64,000 nt of DNA from Pseudomonas sp. R5-89-07 (GTDB lineage: Bacteria; Pseudomonadota; Gammaproteobacteria; Pseudomonadales; Pseudomonadaceae), in assembly GCF_003851685.1 (NCBI RefSeq), contig NZ_CP027727.1, positions 5,084,001-5,148,000 on the forward strand, in the 5' to 3' direction. The notes beneath the pieces were generated by a model that was not told where the DNA came from, made no database searches, and was given only the letters and a program-made list of their open reading frames with translations. This document shows positions 54,237 through 64,000 of the stretch, one piece after another. Position 1 is the first letter of the stretch; each line of letters opens with the position of its first letter. A program made the translations under genes and the position numbers.

Positions 54237-55082
54237 TCAATCCCAGGCGGGCTGTTCGCACTTGAGCACCGACGCCATCTTTTGCAGATGCTCACAGGCC
54301 CTGGTCACGTACTCCCTGGAGAGCCGTGCGATACGCGCGTAATCAACGACCTGCCCGGTGGCGCTGGCATACAGCCGCAACGCCTCTGCGGCATGCTTGA
54401 AGTGGCGCGCTTCCACGCTGCCGCAATGCACGCTGAGAAAACTCGCGACGCGGCTGGCCTCGCCGGCGCTATAGCCCCGCACATCGCGCAACCACTGCTT
54501 CCATAGCGGGGTCATCAGGTTGTATTCACCGGTATTGAACAACTCCGTCATGGCCATCATTTCCAGCGCTTCGATGAGTTGCGGCGCCAACGGGCGTTTT
54601 TCCCCCACCCAACCGGAGAATTCTTTGGTGATCGGGTTGAGGAATTTGTCTTGCAGGCGCCATTCATCTGAGCCGCAGATGGCCGAAGCCATGCGGTAAT
54701 ACAGCTTGGAGTGGTGCGGATGCCCATGCATTTCACCCAGCCCGATGTCCTCGACAATGATCTCCCCACAATGGGTCGCCGCCTCGAGCATTTTCAACCG
54801 GGCGTCATCCGCCAAGGATGCCGACTCCTGGAGGATGCGCACGATGATGCTCGAGACGGCATGGGCGGCGCCGTCCGGGCTGCGCCAGCCACAGAAGAAC
54901 GTACACAGTGACGACTCGCTCCAATTACTGGAGGTCATGTCGACGTAGGTCTCGCAGTACTTGTCCAGCGCGGCGGTCTGACTGTTGAAACCGCTGAGCA
55001 GGGCCTGGGCCAGAGGTCCGTCCTCTACATCCACCAGCGCCTGGTTCACGTACCCGATAAATTGGCGGCTCAGATTTTCCAC
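54237..55082 (-). CDS. Heme-oxygenase-like diiron oxidase (HDO) family protein B
   Basis: A 281-residue helical protein of the iron-containing redox (TenA/heme oxygenase-like) superfamily. Motifs are EDIGLGEMHGHPHHSKL (E111, H124) and E180, E186, then H219...E224-x-x-H227-x-x-H230. These match the ligand helices of HDOs such as UndA, BesC and SznF, which oxidise amino acids or fatty acids with Fe and O2. The start is GTG and overlaps the aminotransferase end by 13 bases. The likely substrate is an aminophosphonate, which is inference. Confidence 0.85.
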   Translation of the reverse strand: MENLSRQFIGYVNQALVDVEDGPLAQALLSGFNSQTAALDKYCETYVDMTSSNWSESSLCTFFCGWRSPDGAAHAVSSIIVRILQESASLADDARLKMLEAATHCGEIIVEDIGLGEMHGHPHHSKLYYRMASAICGSDEWRLQDKFLNPITKEFSGWVGEKRPLAPQLIEALEMMAMTELFNTGEYNLMTPLWKQWLRDVRGYSAGEASRVASFLSVHCGSVEARHFKHAAEALRLYASATGQVVDYARIARLSREYVTRACEHLQKMASVLKCEQPAWD

Positions 55083-56335
55083 GGCTCATATCCTTTCAAG
55101 GTGGGGTAATGCGCAACGATTTCTGACATGAAGCGACTAAAGCGCGTGAGGCCCTCAATCAGCGCTTCACGCTCAATGGCGTAGGAGATACGGATACTAT
55201 TGCCGTCACCACAGCCAGAGCCGGGCACCACCGCGATATGGGCCTCGGTCAATAACAGATCGGCCAAGTGGTCGACGTCACGAATAACGGTGCCCAGGTA
55301 GCGGCCACCCAACTTGCGGGATACATCGATAAACAGATAAAACGCCCCTTCCGGCGGGGCGCACCGAATGCCGTCGACATGCCCCAGGCAGGTGCAGGCT
55401 GCGAGCAGTTGCTGGTCGAGGAAGGTATTGACCTGGCGGGTGAAGTGCGGCGCGTCAGCCATCAGACTGCCGAGCGCGGCATATTGGGACAGGCTGCTGG
55501 GGTTGGACGTCGTATGCCCTTGCAGGTTGTGCATGGCGGCGATGACTGGGGCAGGCGCGCACGCATACCCTACCCGCCAGCCGGTGACCGCGTGGCTCTT
55601 GGAAAACGAATCGACCAGTACCGTCTGATGTTTGAGCGGCGCAAACAGCGACACGATGTTGTGATGTTCATGGGGCGCGCGCACCAGTGTGCGGTAACAC
55701 TCGTCGAACACCACCCAAAGCCTGTGTGCGAAGGCGAGCCGGGCAATACCCAACAGTTCTTCGCGCTGATAAACCGTGCCCGTCGGATTGTTCGGGGTGT
55801 TGATCACAATCATCCGGGTGCGCGGGGTCAGGGCCTTCTGGACCGCTGCGCAGGTGAGGCGATAGTCATCCGCAGCCGTGTCGACATAGACGGGAACGCC
55901 ACCGGCCAGTTGGATCTGGGTGGGGAAGGTTTCCCAGTACGGCACCGCGACGATGACTTCATCCCCCGGATTGAGCAGCACCATTGCGGCGTTGTACAGC
56001 GCCTGCTTGGCACCGGCGGTCACCGCTATTTCATCGGCGGCGTAACTCACCCCGCAACGCTGAGTGACCTGCTGCGCCAGCGCGTGGCGAAGCTGGGGCA
56101 GGCCGATGGGCGGCGTATAGCGGTTGCGGGCAGTGGCGAGCGCATCGGCCGCGGCGGCTTTCATGGCCGGGCAGGCATCGAAGGACAATTCGCCAGCGGC
56201 AAAGTTGACCACGTTGACGCCGGCTTCTTTCAAGGCATTGGCTTTACTGCGCATGCTGGACGTGCCGGGTGCGCTGAGACGTTGCGCACGCTCGGACAAC
56301 GGCAATGACACGGCAGACGGTTCACTGTTATTCAT
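55070..56335 (-). CDS. Class I PLP-dependent aminotransferase
   Basis: A 421-residue fold type I aminotransferase of the aspartate/alanine kind. PLP-site residues are clear: NTPNNPTG (N182-N183), D211 and Y214, the Schiff-base Lys246 in DSFSKSHAVTGWRVG, R254, and the C-terminal Arg in SIRISYA that binds carboxylate. In an operon with PEP mutase it is well placed to convert phosphonopyruvate to phosphonoalanine and so pull the unfavourable mutase reaction. The family alone does not fix the substrate. Confidence 0.9.
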   Translation of the reverse strand: MNNSEPSAVSLPLSERAQRLSAPGTSSMRSKANALKEAGVNVVNFAAGELSFDACPAMKAAAADALATARNRYTPPIGLPQLRHALAQQVTQRCGVSYAADEIAVTAGAKQALYNAAMVLLNPGDEVIVAVPYWETFPTQIQLAGGVPVYVDTAADDYRLTCAAVQKALTPRTRMIVINTPNNPTGTVYQREELLGIARLAFAHRLWVVFDECYRTLVRAPHEHHNIVSLFAPLKHQTVLVDSFSKSHAVTGWRVGYACAPAPVIAAMHNLQGHTTSNPSSLSQYAALGSLMADAPHFTRQVNTFLDQQLLAACTCLGHVDGIRCAPPEGAFYLFIDVSRKLGGRYLGTVIRDVDHLADLLLTEAHIAVVPGSGCGDGNSIRISYAIEREALIEGLTRFSRFMSEIVAHYPTLKGYEPWKI

Positions 56336-56374
56336 TGTTATACCTGCCAGAACACGCTGAAAAATTCGTTCGCC

Positions 56375-57592
56375 CTACCGGGCTTGGGCCTCCAACCCTT
56401 GCTGAACCCGCCAGGACAGCGGCAAGGTCAGCAACAGGGTGGCGGCCAGCAACAGGACGGCCATGGGCACACCGGTGGCATCCCCAAGGCTGCCGAACAG
56501 CACCGGCGCCAAGGCGCCGCCACCGATGGTGCCGGTGTAGAACACGGCGAACGCCTGGTCGCGCCTGCCCGGCCCTGCCAGGTCCGGGACTGCGCCGTAC
56601 AGCACCGACGACGTGCCGTTCAGCGCCAGCCCCAGCAGCGGCAACATCACCATCAAGCCGGCGTAGGGCAAGTACACCGCCATGACGATCAGCACGGCCG
56701 TGGTGAACTCCGTGGCCCATACCGTTTTCATCATGCCGATGCGCGCACCGAGGTAACCGCACAACAATTTGCCGAAGGCGCCCCCGACGAACAGCATCGT
56801 CAGCGCCAGACCGATGCCCGCAGGCCCGGCGCCCTTGGCCTTGAGCAAAAACGGCAGGAACGTGAGGAAACCCATGCGCACTGCGCTGTCCAGCGTGCCG
56901 GTCACGATCAGCGCACGCAAGCCGCTCGCGGAGCCGGCGCCAGCGCCCGTATGGGTGGCTTTCACCGGCGCCGCCCAAGCCTCGGTGCGTGCCGGGATCA
57001 GCCACCACAACAGGCCTGCCGCCAGCAGCCCGAGTGCACCCAGCAGGGTGACACTGGCACGCCAACTGATGACCGCCAGCAACAGGCCGATCAACCCCGG
57101 GATCAGGGTCTTACCGATATCGCCGCTGAAGTTGTACTGCGACAGCGCTTGTTTGACGCCTCCGCCGGCCTCGTGCGTATCGGTGATCAACGACGAGGCC
57201 AGCGGGTGCTGCGTACTCGCGCCGAGCCCGCCAAGCAGCAGCGCCAACATCAACACGCCCAGCCCGCCAGCCTGGCCGGCCAGCAGGTAGGCCAGGCCTG
57301 CCAATGCAGTGCCACCTACCAGCAAGCGTTCACGCCCCCAGCGCGCGGCAGCCCGGCTGGCCAATAACTGAAAACCAGCCATCATGCCCGCGTAAGCACC
57401 GCGCAACAGGCCGATCTGGGCGTAGCTGAGGCCGAACTGCGCTTGCCAGATCGGCAGCAGCACATAAATCACATCGGTCAGCCCATCGTGCACGGCATGC
57501 GCGCCGCAGCCGGCCACCAGAGCGCGGCGACGCACGGTGACCGGATCAGGCGGCGACAACGATGGAGCTACGGTCTGCTTCAGGATGTTCAT
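56375..57592 (-). CDS. MFS exporter resembling fosmidomycin resistance protein (Fsr)
   Basis: A 405-residue major facilitator with 12 predicted helices. The start HAVHDGLTDVIYVLLPIWQAQFGLSYAQIGLLRGAYAGMMAG matches the Fsr family pattern (HxxxDxxxxxLPxxxxxxGLSYxQxGL). Fsr exports fosmidomycin, a phosphonate, so the neighbourhood and the family agree. I infer that it exports the cluster's product or gives self-resistance. It lies between the two HDO/aminotransferase blocks with gaps of 32-39 bases. Confidence 0.85.
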   Translation of the reverse strand: MNILKQTVAPSLSPPDPVTVRRRALVAGCGAHAVHDGLTDVIYVLLPIWQAQFGLSYAQIGLLRGAYAGMMAGFQLLASRAAARWGRERLLVGGTALAGLAYLLAGQAGGLGVLMLALLLGGLGASTQHPLASSLITDTHEAGGGVKQALSQYNFSGDIGKTLIPGLIGLLLAVISWRASVTLLGALGLLAAGLLWWLIPARTEAWAAPVKATHTGAGAGSASGLRALIVTGTLDSAVRMGFLTFLPFLLKAKGAGPAGIGLALTMLFVGGAFGKLLCGYLGARIGMMKTVWATEFTTAVLIVMAVYLPYAGLMVMLPLLGLALNGTSSVLYGAVPDLAGPGRRDQAFAVFYTGTIGGGALAPVLFGSLGDATGVPMAVLLLAATLLLTLPLSWRVQQGLEAQAR

Positions 57593-57624
57593 CTGGGTCA
57601 GAGGCTCTCAGGCAAAACGCCGGG

Positions 57625-58449
57625 TTAACCCAGCAACTGCGCACAGTCGCTCATTACACTGGCTTTACGCTGCAGGTATTGGGCAAAAATGTCGCGCGCC
57701 GTGGCGGGGTCCACTTCAATCTGCAGGGCGGTGGTGAACTCATTCACCGCCGCCACCGCATGGGCGAAATGGTTGCTCTCGGTACCGCCGGTGTGCACCG
57801 TGACCCAAGCCACCGTCGCGCGGGATTTCTCCGGCGGCACGCCCATGTCCCGCACGAACCACTGCGAGTACAACGGGTGAATGAATTCCACTTCGCCGTG
57901 GGTGTACACCTCGTGGATCAACGTGGTCAGTAACCCCTGCAGCAGGTCGCGATCGCGCAGGCGGCGGGTGTCGGTCCAGTCCTTGAACGCCTGCGCCGAA
58001 GGCAGGCAATTGTCCTTCAATATCCACTGGTCATCGCCGCACAGCGCGGTGGCCATGGTGTAGAACAGGTCTGCGTGCAAGGTGTTGCCCAACGCGCCCA
58101 GGTCTTCATCGGTGATGCGTTGCAGGCTGCCGCAGGCCCGGTACAACTGCGCGGCGGCAGCGGAGCCTTCATCGGAGCGCGCCAGCAAGGTAATGCGGTT
58201 GGCCAGGCCGGACACACTGGCCGCCGAATTATTCGTCTTGGACCAACTGGCGAAGAACTTGCGCAGCACCGCCGGCGAATGCCGACGCGAGGTGAGCCGT
58301 GCAAAAGCGTCTTCGATACTCACCAATGCCTCTTCCTCAGCCCAGAAGGATTCGAACAGCGCGTGGCGCAAGACACTGGCCGGCATGTCGTTCAATACAG
58401 GCTCGATGAGCTTCAACAACTGGCTGTGCTTGATCACCGTGTTAGTCAT
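57625..58449 (-). CDS. Heme-oxygenase-like diiron oxidase (HDO) family protein A
   Basis: A 274-residue paralogue of the other HDO in this operon. It has DEDLGALGNTLHADLF (E115, H125), E180, E186 and H219...E224-x-x-H227-x-x-H230. These last six positions have exactly the same numbers as in protein B although the sequences differ widely. I chose the ATG behind GAGAGG; a GTG six bases up overlaps the MFS stop. Two HDOs in one operon point to two successive oxidations or a heteromer. Confidence 0.85.
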   Translation of the reverse strand: MTNTVIKHSQLLKLIEPVLNDMPASVLRHALFESFWAEEEALVSIEDAFARLTSRRHSPAVLRKFFASWSKTNNSAASVSGLANRITLLARSDEGSAAAAQLYRACGSLQRITDEDLGALGNTLHADLFYTMATALCGDDQWILKDNCLPSAQAFKDWTDTRRLRDRDLLQGLLTTLIHEVYTHGEVEFIHPLYSQWFVRDMGVPPEKSRATVAWVTVHTGGTESNHFAHAVAAVNEFTTALQIEVDPATARDIFAQYLQRKASVMSDCAQLLG

Positions 58450-58451
58450 GT

Positions 58452-59675
58452 TCACCTCTCATAGTCCTTTATTGGATGAAATCGGGCTGGTTTGCCGCGC
58501 TGTCCGGCGATCAGGGCCTGGGGCTTTACCGGTTTCCAGCCCAGCAGGGCGATCGCCAGCGACAACAGCTGAAAACCTGCGACCAGCGCTACGCAGCCCG
58601 GCCAGCCCCATTGATTCCAGAGCATGGCCGGGGCCACAGCGCCGGCGCTGCCGCCCAGGTAATAGCCGGTCAGGTACAGCCCCACGGCGCCAGACTTGTC
58701 CGGGCCTGCCGTGGTGGCGATATACGCATTGGCGGATGCCTGTGCCAGGAATACGCCGGTCGAGCTCAGGGCCAGCCCCAGCACGATCAGCCACAGGGAC
58801 GGCAACAATGTCAGCGCCGAGCCACACACGCCGAGCGCCACAGCGCCGGTCAGTAACTGCGATTGTGGTCGCGATTTGCTCAAGCGCCCCGCAACAGGAA
58901 TGACCACCAGCGCCAGCAGGAACACTGCATACAAAGTGCCCAAGGCTGCAGCGCCTAGGTTGAACGGGGCCTGGCTGAGATACAGCCCGGCATAGGTAAA
59001 GGTTGCGACTTGTGAGAACAGCACGCAGAAACCGACGCCATAGGCCGCCAGCAAGGGTTTGCGCAGAAGCCGGCGCACCCCATGCATGCCCACGGCCGTG
59101 ACGCCGGGCCGCGCCACCGGATTGGCCGGCAACAGCCACACAATCAGCAGGCCGACCAGCAGACTGATCACCGCCAACAGTTCGAAGGCTTCCCGCCAGC
59201 CCACATACTGGGTCATGACACCCGAGACAAAGCGACCGGCAAACCCACCGAGCACCGTACCCGCGACGTACAAACTGGTGATCTCGGTAACGCTGGCCGC
59301 ACGCCAGCGATCGCCGATATAGGCCACGCTGGTGGCGAACACCACGGGGATCAACATCCCTTCCACAAAACGCCACACCAGCAGCTCGGCAAAGCTGTCC
59401 ACATAGGCCGTCAGCAGTGTCGGCAGCGCCAGCAGCAACGCGGCCACGGCAATCACGGTGCGTTGCTCGAAACGTCCGGTCAGGCGCCCGACAAACGGCG
59501 CGGTCACCGCCACGGCCAGCGTGGTCACCGTGATGCTCCACCCTGCCTGTCGGGCACTTACCTGGAAGCTGGCGGCAAACGCAGGCAGGATGCTCTGTGT
59601 CGCATAAAGATTCAGAAACGCCGCACAGCCACACAGGAAAACGGCGAAGCGGGCGTGAGGCAAGCGCGGGTTCAT
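58452..59675 (-). CDS. MFS transporter (YnfM-like)
   Basis: A 407-residue 12-helix major facilitator. It has the helix 2-3 loop GRLTGRFEQRTVIAVAALLL and a polar loop between helices 6 and 7. The overall pattern (FLNLYATQSILPAFAASFQ) is that of YnfM-type drug-proton antiporters. It is first in the operon, its stop is two bases from the HDO start, and it is divergent from the LysR gene. It may be a second exporter, or part of a LysR-MFS pair to which the cluster was joined. Confidence 0.9.
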   Translation of the reverse strand: MNPRLPHARFAVFLCGCAAFLNLYATQSILPAFAASFQVSARQAGWSITVTTLAVAVTAPFVGRLTGRFEQRTVIAVAALLLALPTLLTAYVDSFAELLVWRFVEGMLIPVVFATSVAYIGDRWRAASVTEITSLYVAGTVLGGFAGRFVSGVMTQYVGWREAFELLAVISLLVGLLIVWLLPANPVARPGVTAVGMHGVRRLLRKPLLAAYGVGFCVLFSQVATFTYAGLYLSQAPFNLGAAALGTLYAVFLLALVVIPVAGRLSKSRPQSQLLTGAVALGVCGSALTLLPSLWLIVLGLALSSTGVFLAQASANAYIATTAGPDKSGAVGLYLTGYYLGGSAGAVAPAMLWNQWGWPGCVALVAGFQLLSLAIALLGWKPVKPQALIAGQRGKPARFHPIKDYER

Positions 59676-59682
59676 GTGACCT

Positions 59683-59699
59683 CTCGTCTTATAGTCGAG
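59683..59699. promoter_or_regulatory. Possible LysR operator upstream of the operon
   Basis: CTCG-TCTTATAGT-CGAG is an interrupted palindrome of the size bound by LysR proteins. It lies in the 95-base region between the divergent operon and regulator, eight bases before the MFS start. Confidence 0.35.
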
Positions 59700-59770
59700 G
59701 ATGTTTATAGAATACCCAGCGCAGGGAACACCAATACCGAATTCGGACCGATCAATACCCAGGAAACAGA

Positions 59771-60700
59771 ATGCTTGATCTACGCAAGTTACGTTACTTC
59801 CTGACGGTCGCCGAAGAGCTGCACTTCGGCCGCGCGGCCCAGCGCCTGCACCTTGCCCAGCCGCCCCTGACGCGGCAGATTTCGGCCCTGGAAACCGAGC
59901 TTGGCTTTCGCCTGTTCGACCGCACCAGTCGCACGGTCACACTGACCGCCCAAGGCCAGCATTTTTTGCCGTATGCCCGCGCAGCGCTGGAACACGCCAG
60001 GCTTGCACAAGATATCGCCGCCAAGCTGGCCGCCGGCTCGACCGGCCAACTGGTCGTAGGCTATGCCAGCTCGATCGCGCTGTCGGAACTCTTCAGCCAA
60101 ACCCTGCAAGCCTTCGCCCAGCGTTTTCCCGATGTGCAACTGACCTTGGTGGAAAGCGCTTCCGGCAGCCTGCACGCGCACGTGCTGGACGGGCGCATCG
60201 ACGTCGGCATGAGCCGCCTGCTGCCGGAGGCCGGGCAGACCGGCGTCGAGGCTCTGTCGTTGGGGCAAGAACCGCTGGTGGCGGCTCTTTGCAGCGACAA
60301 CCCGCTGGCGGAGCAGGACGAAGTCACCCTCGCCCAGCTCAGTGAGTACCCGTTGATTCTGTTTCCCAGCGATTACGGTTCGGGCCTCAACGGCTCCATC
60401 GAGCACCTGTATCAACGCCGCGGCCTGGCGCTGCGCCCGGGCCCTGCGGGGCGCCAGATCACCTCGATCATCGCCCTGGTGGCGGCAGGCCAAGGTGTCT
60501 CGCTCGTGCCCCAGTGCACCCGCACTCTGGCCAGGAAAGGCGTGGTCTACCGCCCCTTGGCAGACCCCGATGCCTGGGCACACCTGCTGATACTCACACG
60601 CTCGCAGTCACGCTCACTGTTGGTCGAGGCGTTTATGGGGGTGGTCGAAGAATTGCTGCGCAGCCGCCCGGCCCTGGCGCCCACAACGCTCCCGACATAA
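59771..60700 (+). CDS. LysR-family regulator, divergent to the phosphonate operon
   Basis: A 309-residue LysR protein with the winged helix MLDLRKLRYFLTVAEELHFGRAAQRLHLAQPPLTRQISALETELG and the co-inducer domain from about 90. BenM/CatM-like features include the ALxSLGQEPLVAAL segment. It is divergent from the six-gene operon and likely controls it. The effector cannot be deduced from the sequence. AGGAAACAG precedes the ATG. Confidence 0.92.
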   Translation: MLDLRKLRYFLTVAEELHFGRAAQRLHLAQPPLTRQISALETELGFRLFDRTSRTVTLTAQGQHFLPYARAALEHARLAQDIAAKLAAGSTGQLVVGYASSIALSELFSQTLQAFAQRFPDVQLTLVESASGSLHAHVLDGRIDVGMSRLLPEAGQTGVEALSLGQEPLVAALCSDNPLAEQDEVTLAQLSEYPLILFPSDYGSGLNGSIEHLYQRRGLALRPGPAGRQITSIIALVAAGQGVSLVPQCTRTLARKGVVYRPLADPDAWAHLLILTRSQSRSLLVEAFMGVVEELLRSRPALAPTTLPT

Positions 60701-60707
60701 CGCGGGC

Positions 60708-60739
60708 AAAAAAATACCCCTGCGTGAGGGGTATTTTTT
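60708..60739. terminator. Bidirectional terminator between LysR and ettA
   Basis: AAAAAATACCCC and GGGGTATTTTTT pair around TGCGTGA, ideal for both convergent genes. Confidence 0.92.
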
Positions 60740-60766
60740 CAACGGGCTGCTGCGGCTATTGCAGCA

Positions 60767-62431
<1,665 letters not shown>

Positions 62432-62717
62432 GGTGAACCTAGCGTCAGTGACTGATGAATTAAGCGGACGAAGCCCGTGCCAGGCCATGCGCCGCGCGGG
62501 CCGTTGACTATCATCAATGCCAGCGAGCGGAAAAAAGCCTGAATATCTGGGGCTGGAACGCCCCCGCGTAACCGGCAAAGCTACCTGAATGCGCTGGGGC
62601 AGTCCAGCCAGGCAGGACTGGCACTTTGCCACAACTCAAGGCATGCTAGCCGCCCTCCGGGCGTCCGGCTTATAGTGCACGTCGCGCGCCAGTCCAGCCA
62701 AACCGCAGGATCACAGC

Positions 62718-64000
62718 TTGTCCAAAGTCACGCCGCCAACGCCCTTGCGCGCCGCTCATATAGCGCCGGGCGCGCCCCTGCACGGTACCCTCAAAGGCGC
62801 GTTGGCGACGCTCGTGCTGATGTTGCTCGCGTTATTGTTCTGGCAACTGCTCGACCAACTGCAGCAAAACCAGAAAAACCAGCAGCAATACACCATCGAC
62901 TACAGCGCCGACCTGGCCGAGCAGATCAGCCAGAACATGGCCTTGAGCGCGCAGATCGCCTTGAATCTGCTGCCGATCGTCGAGCCGCCGCGCAACCCCG
63001 AACAACAACAGGCCCTGATCCGCTCGTTGCAGCGCTCATTACCCGAGCTGCGCAGCTTCGCCCTGCTCGCCCCCAGCGGCGCACTGATCAGTGATACCGC
63101 CAACGACAGCCAGGACAGCGCCCTGCTTGAAGAGCTGGTCAAGCGCAGCCACGCCCAAAACTATTACCTGAGCAACGACAGCGAGGGCGCCGTCATCTAC
63201 CTGTTGCTGCACCAGCCCAGCGGCGGGTCGAAAATGTACTGGGCGCTGCGCCTGGCGCCCACCTACCTGGCTAACCTGACTCGCCAGGATGCCCAGGGCC
63301 AACGCCCGATGTGGGCGATCGAGAACCGCCTGAACCAGCGCGTGGTCAGCCGTGACAACGGCATGCCGGCACCGTGGGCCAGTGCGTTGACTCCGGACGA
63401 GCTGAATAAAACCGTGCTGGTCACACCGTTGAGCAAGAGCGACTGGCAACTGCGCGGGCTGTTCGACCGCAACGCAGTACTTGAACAACTGCTGCCTGCG
63501 TTTATCGGCAAATGCCTGTTGGGCCTGGCTTTTTCGCTGGTCCCAGTGATCGTGCTGCTGAACATGCGCCGTCGCCAGCGCCAGGTGCATGAAGGCCGGC
63601 GACGCTATCAGGATATTTTCGAAGGCACCGGCGTGGCCTTGTGCGTGCTCGATCTTTCGGGGCTTAAGGCGTTCTGCGACAAGACCCAGGTGCAGAGCCC
63701 TGAACAATTGCACACCTGGCTGGGGGCCAACCCCATTGAGCGCCGTAAACTGCTTAAAGAGCTGCGCGTCACCGAGGTCAACCAGATGGCGGTGCGCCTG
63801 TTGAACGTGGGTTCCTGCGAGGAAGCCTGGGAGCGCCTGATTGACGACTCTCCACGCAATGCCACTTCTATCGGCACCCAGGTGCTGGAAGCCGTACTGA
63901 CCCGGCAAAAACAGTTGGAGTTGGAGATCCAGCTCAACGATGTGGCGGGCAATGAACAGTACCTGTGGCTCGTGATGCGCTTGCCGGAACAGCAGGATGA
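62718..64000 (+). CDS. Membrane sensor protein, N-terminal part (cut by window end)
   Basis: About 427 residues are visible. A short cytoplasmic start is followed by helix 1 (LATLVLMLLALLFWQLL, about 35-50), a periplasmic sensor of about 200 residues, helix 2 (LLGLAFSLVPVIVLLNM, about 260-276) and the start of a PAS-like domain (RRYQDIFEGTGVALCVLDLS...LRVTEVNQMAVRLLNV). This plan fits a sensor histidine kinase or a cyclic-di-GMP enzyme; the output domain lies outside. The start is uncertain: I used the TTG at the left, and an ATG at 62819 is possible. Confidence 0.7.
   Translation, partial: MSKVTPPTPLRAAHIAPGAPLHGTLKGALATLVLMLLALLFWQLLDQLQQNQKNQQQYTIDYSADLAEQISQNMALSAQIALNLLPIVEPPRNPEQQQALIRSLQRSLPELRSFALLAPSGALISDTANDSQDSALLEELVKRSHAQNYYLSNDSEGAVIYLLLHQPSGGSKMYWALRLAPTYLANLTRQDAQGQRPMWAIENRLNQRVVSRDNGMPAPWASALTPDELNKTVLVTPLSKSDWQLRGLFDRNAVLEQLLPAFIGKCLLGLAFSLVPVIVLLNMRRRQRQVHEGRRRYQDIFEGTGVALCVLDLSGLKAFCDKTQVQSPEQLHTWLGANPIERRKLLKELRVTEVNQMAVRLLNVGSCEEAWERLIDDSPRNATSIGTQVLEAVLTRQKQLELEIQLNDVAGNEQYLWLVMRLPEQQD

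Noticed and set aside
53298..60700. Fluopsin-type (Flc) cluster
   Set aside because: It also uses two HDO-type enzymes, but the Flc set has lyase and adenylosuccinate-lyase-like genes that are absent here, and it lacks a PEP mutase.

Overview
The window is chromosomal DNA of a Pseudomonas, most likely of the P. fluorescens group. The evidence is the Pseudomonas-type gene order (infB-nusA-rimP-tRNA-secG-tpiA-glmM-folP-ftsH-rlmE), the Fur, DnaK, CarAB and GdhA sequences, REP/REPIN elements of P. fluorescens type (GTGGGAGGGGGCTTGC family), and high-GC coding with long antisense open frames.

Region 1 (1-25.98 kb) is conserved core. It holds translation and transcription factors (infB, nusA, rimP, greA), two tRNAs, secG, tpiA, glmM, folP, ftsH, rlmE and yhbY, then carAB with a probable leader attenuator, dapB, and the grpE-dnaK-dnaJ chaperone set with two sigma-32-type promoters. 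recN has a LexA box. fur and bamE are divergent, followed by rnfH, ratA and smpB. Region 2 (26.0-32.5 kb) is a lactate locus (lldR, lldP and an FAD/Fe-S D-lactate dehydrogenase, without lldD between them), a small secreted protein, and ssrA (tmRNA).

Region 3 (32.5-36.7 kb) is a small genomic island inserted at the 3' end of ssrA. Arm-type repeats and a degenerate copy of the ssrA end bound it. It carries integrase remnants and three cargo genes: a MazG-like nucleotide pyrophosphohydrolase, a PD-(D/E)XK nuclease fused to an SF1/DUF2075 helicase, and an HNH endonuclease with a PUA/EVE-like N-terminus. This looks like anti-phage cargo. Beyond it lies a candidate structured RNA leader upstream of a DUF6124/DUF3077 protein.

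Region 4 (37.4-53.1 kb) is mixed chromosome: moaA, bestrophin-like channel, LysR regulator, ArnT-like glycosyltransferase, UPF0114 membrane protein, a large lipoprotein, an AsrA/Lon-like protease, DUF3015 and DUF4105 proteins, a REPIN, a GreB-like protein and gdhA.

Region 5 (53.3-60.7 kb) is the most interesting. A six-gene operon with a divergent LysR regulator encodes a phosphoenolpyruvate mutase with the full diagnostic motif, a class I aminotransferase, two paralogous heme-oxygenase-like diiron oxidase (HDO) family proteins, and two MFS transporters, one like fosmidomycin-resistance exporters. I read it as a compact phosphonate natural-product cluster: PEP to phosphonopyruvate to phosphonoalanine, then oxidative tailoring by the HDOs and export. 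I do not recognise it as a characterised cluster. Region 6 is ettA and the start of a membrane sensor protein cut by the window edge.
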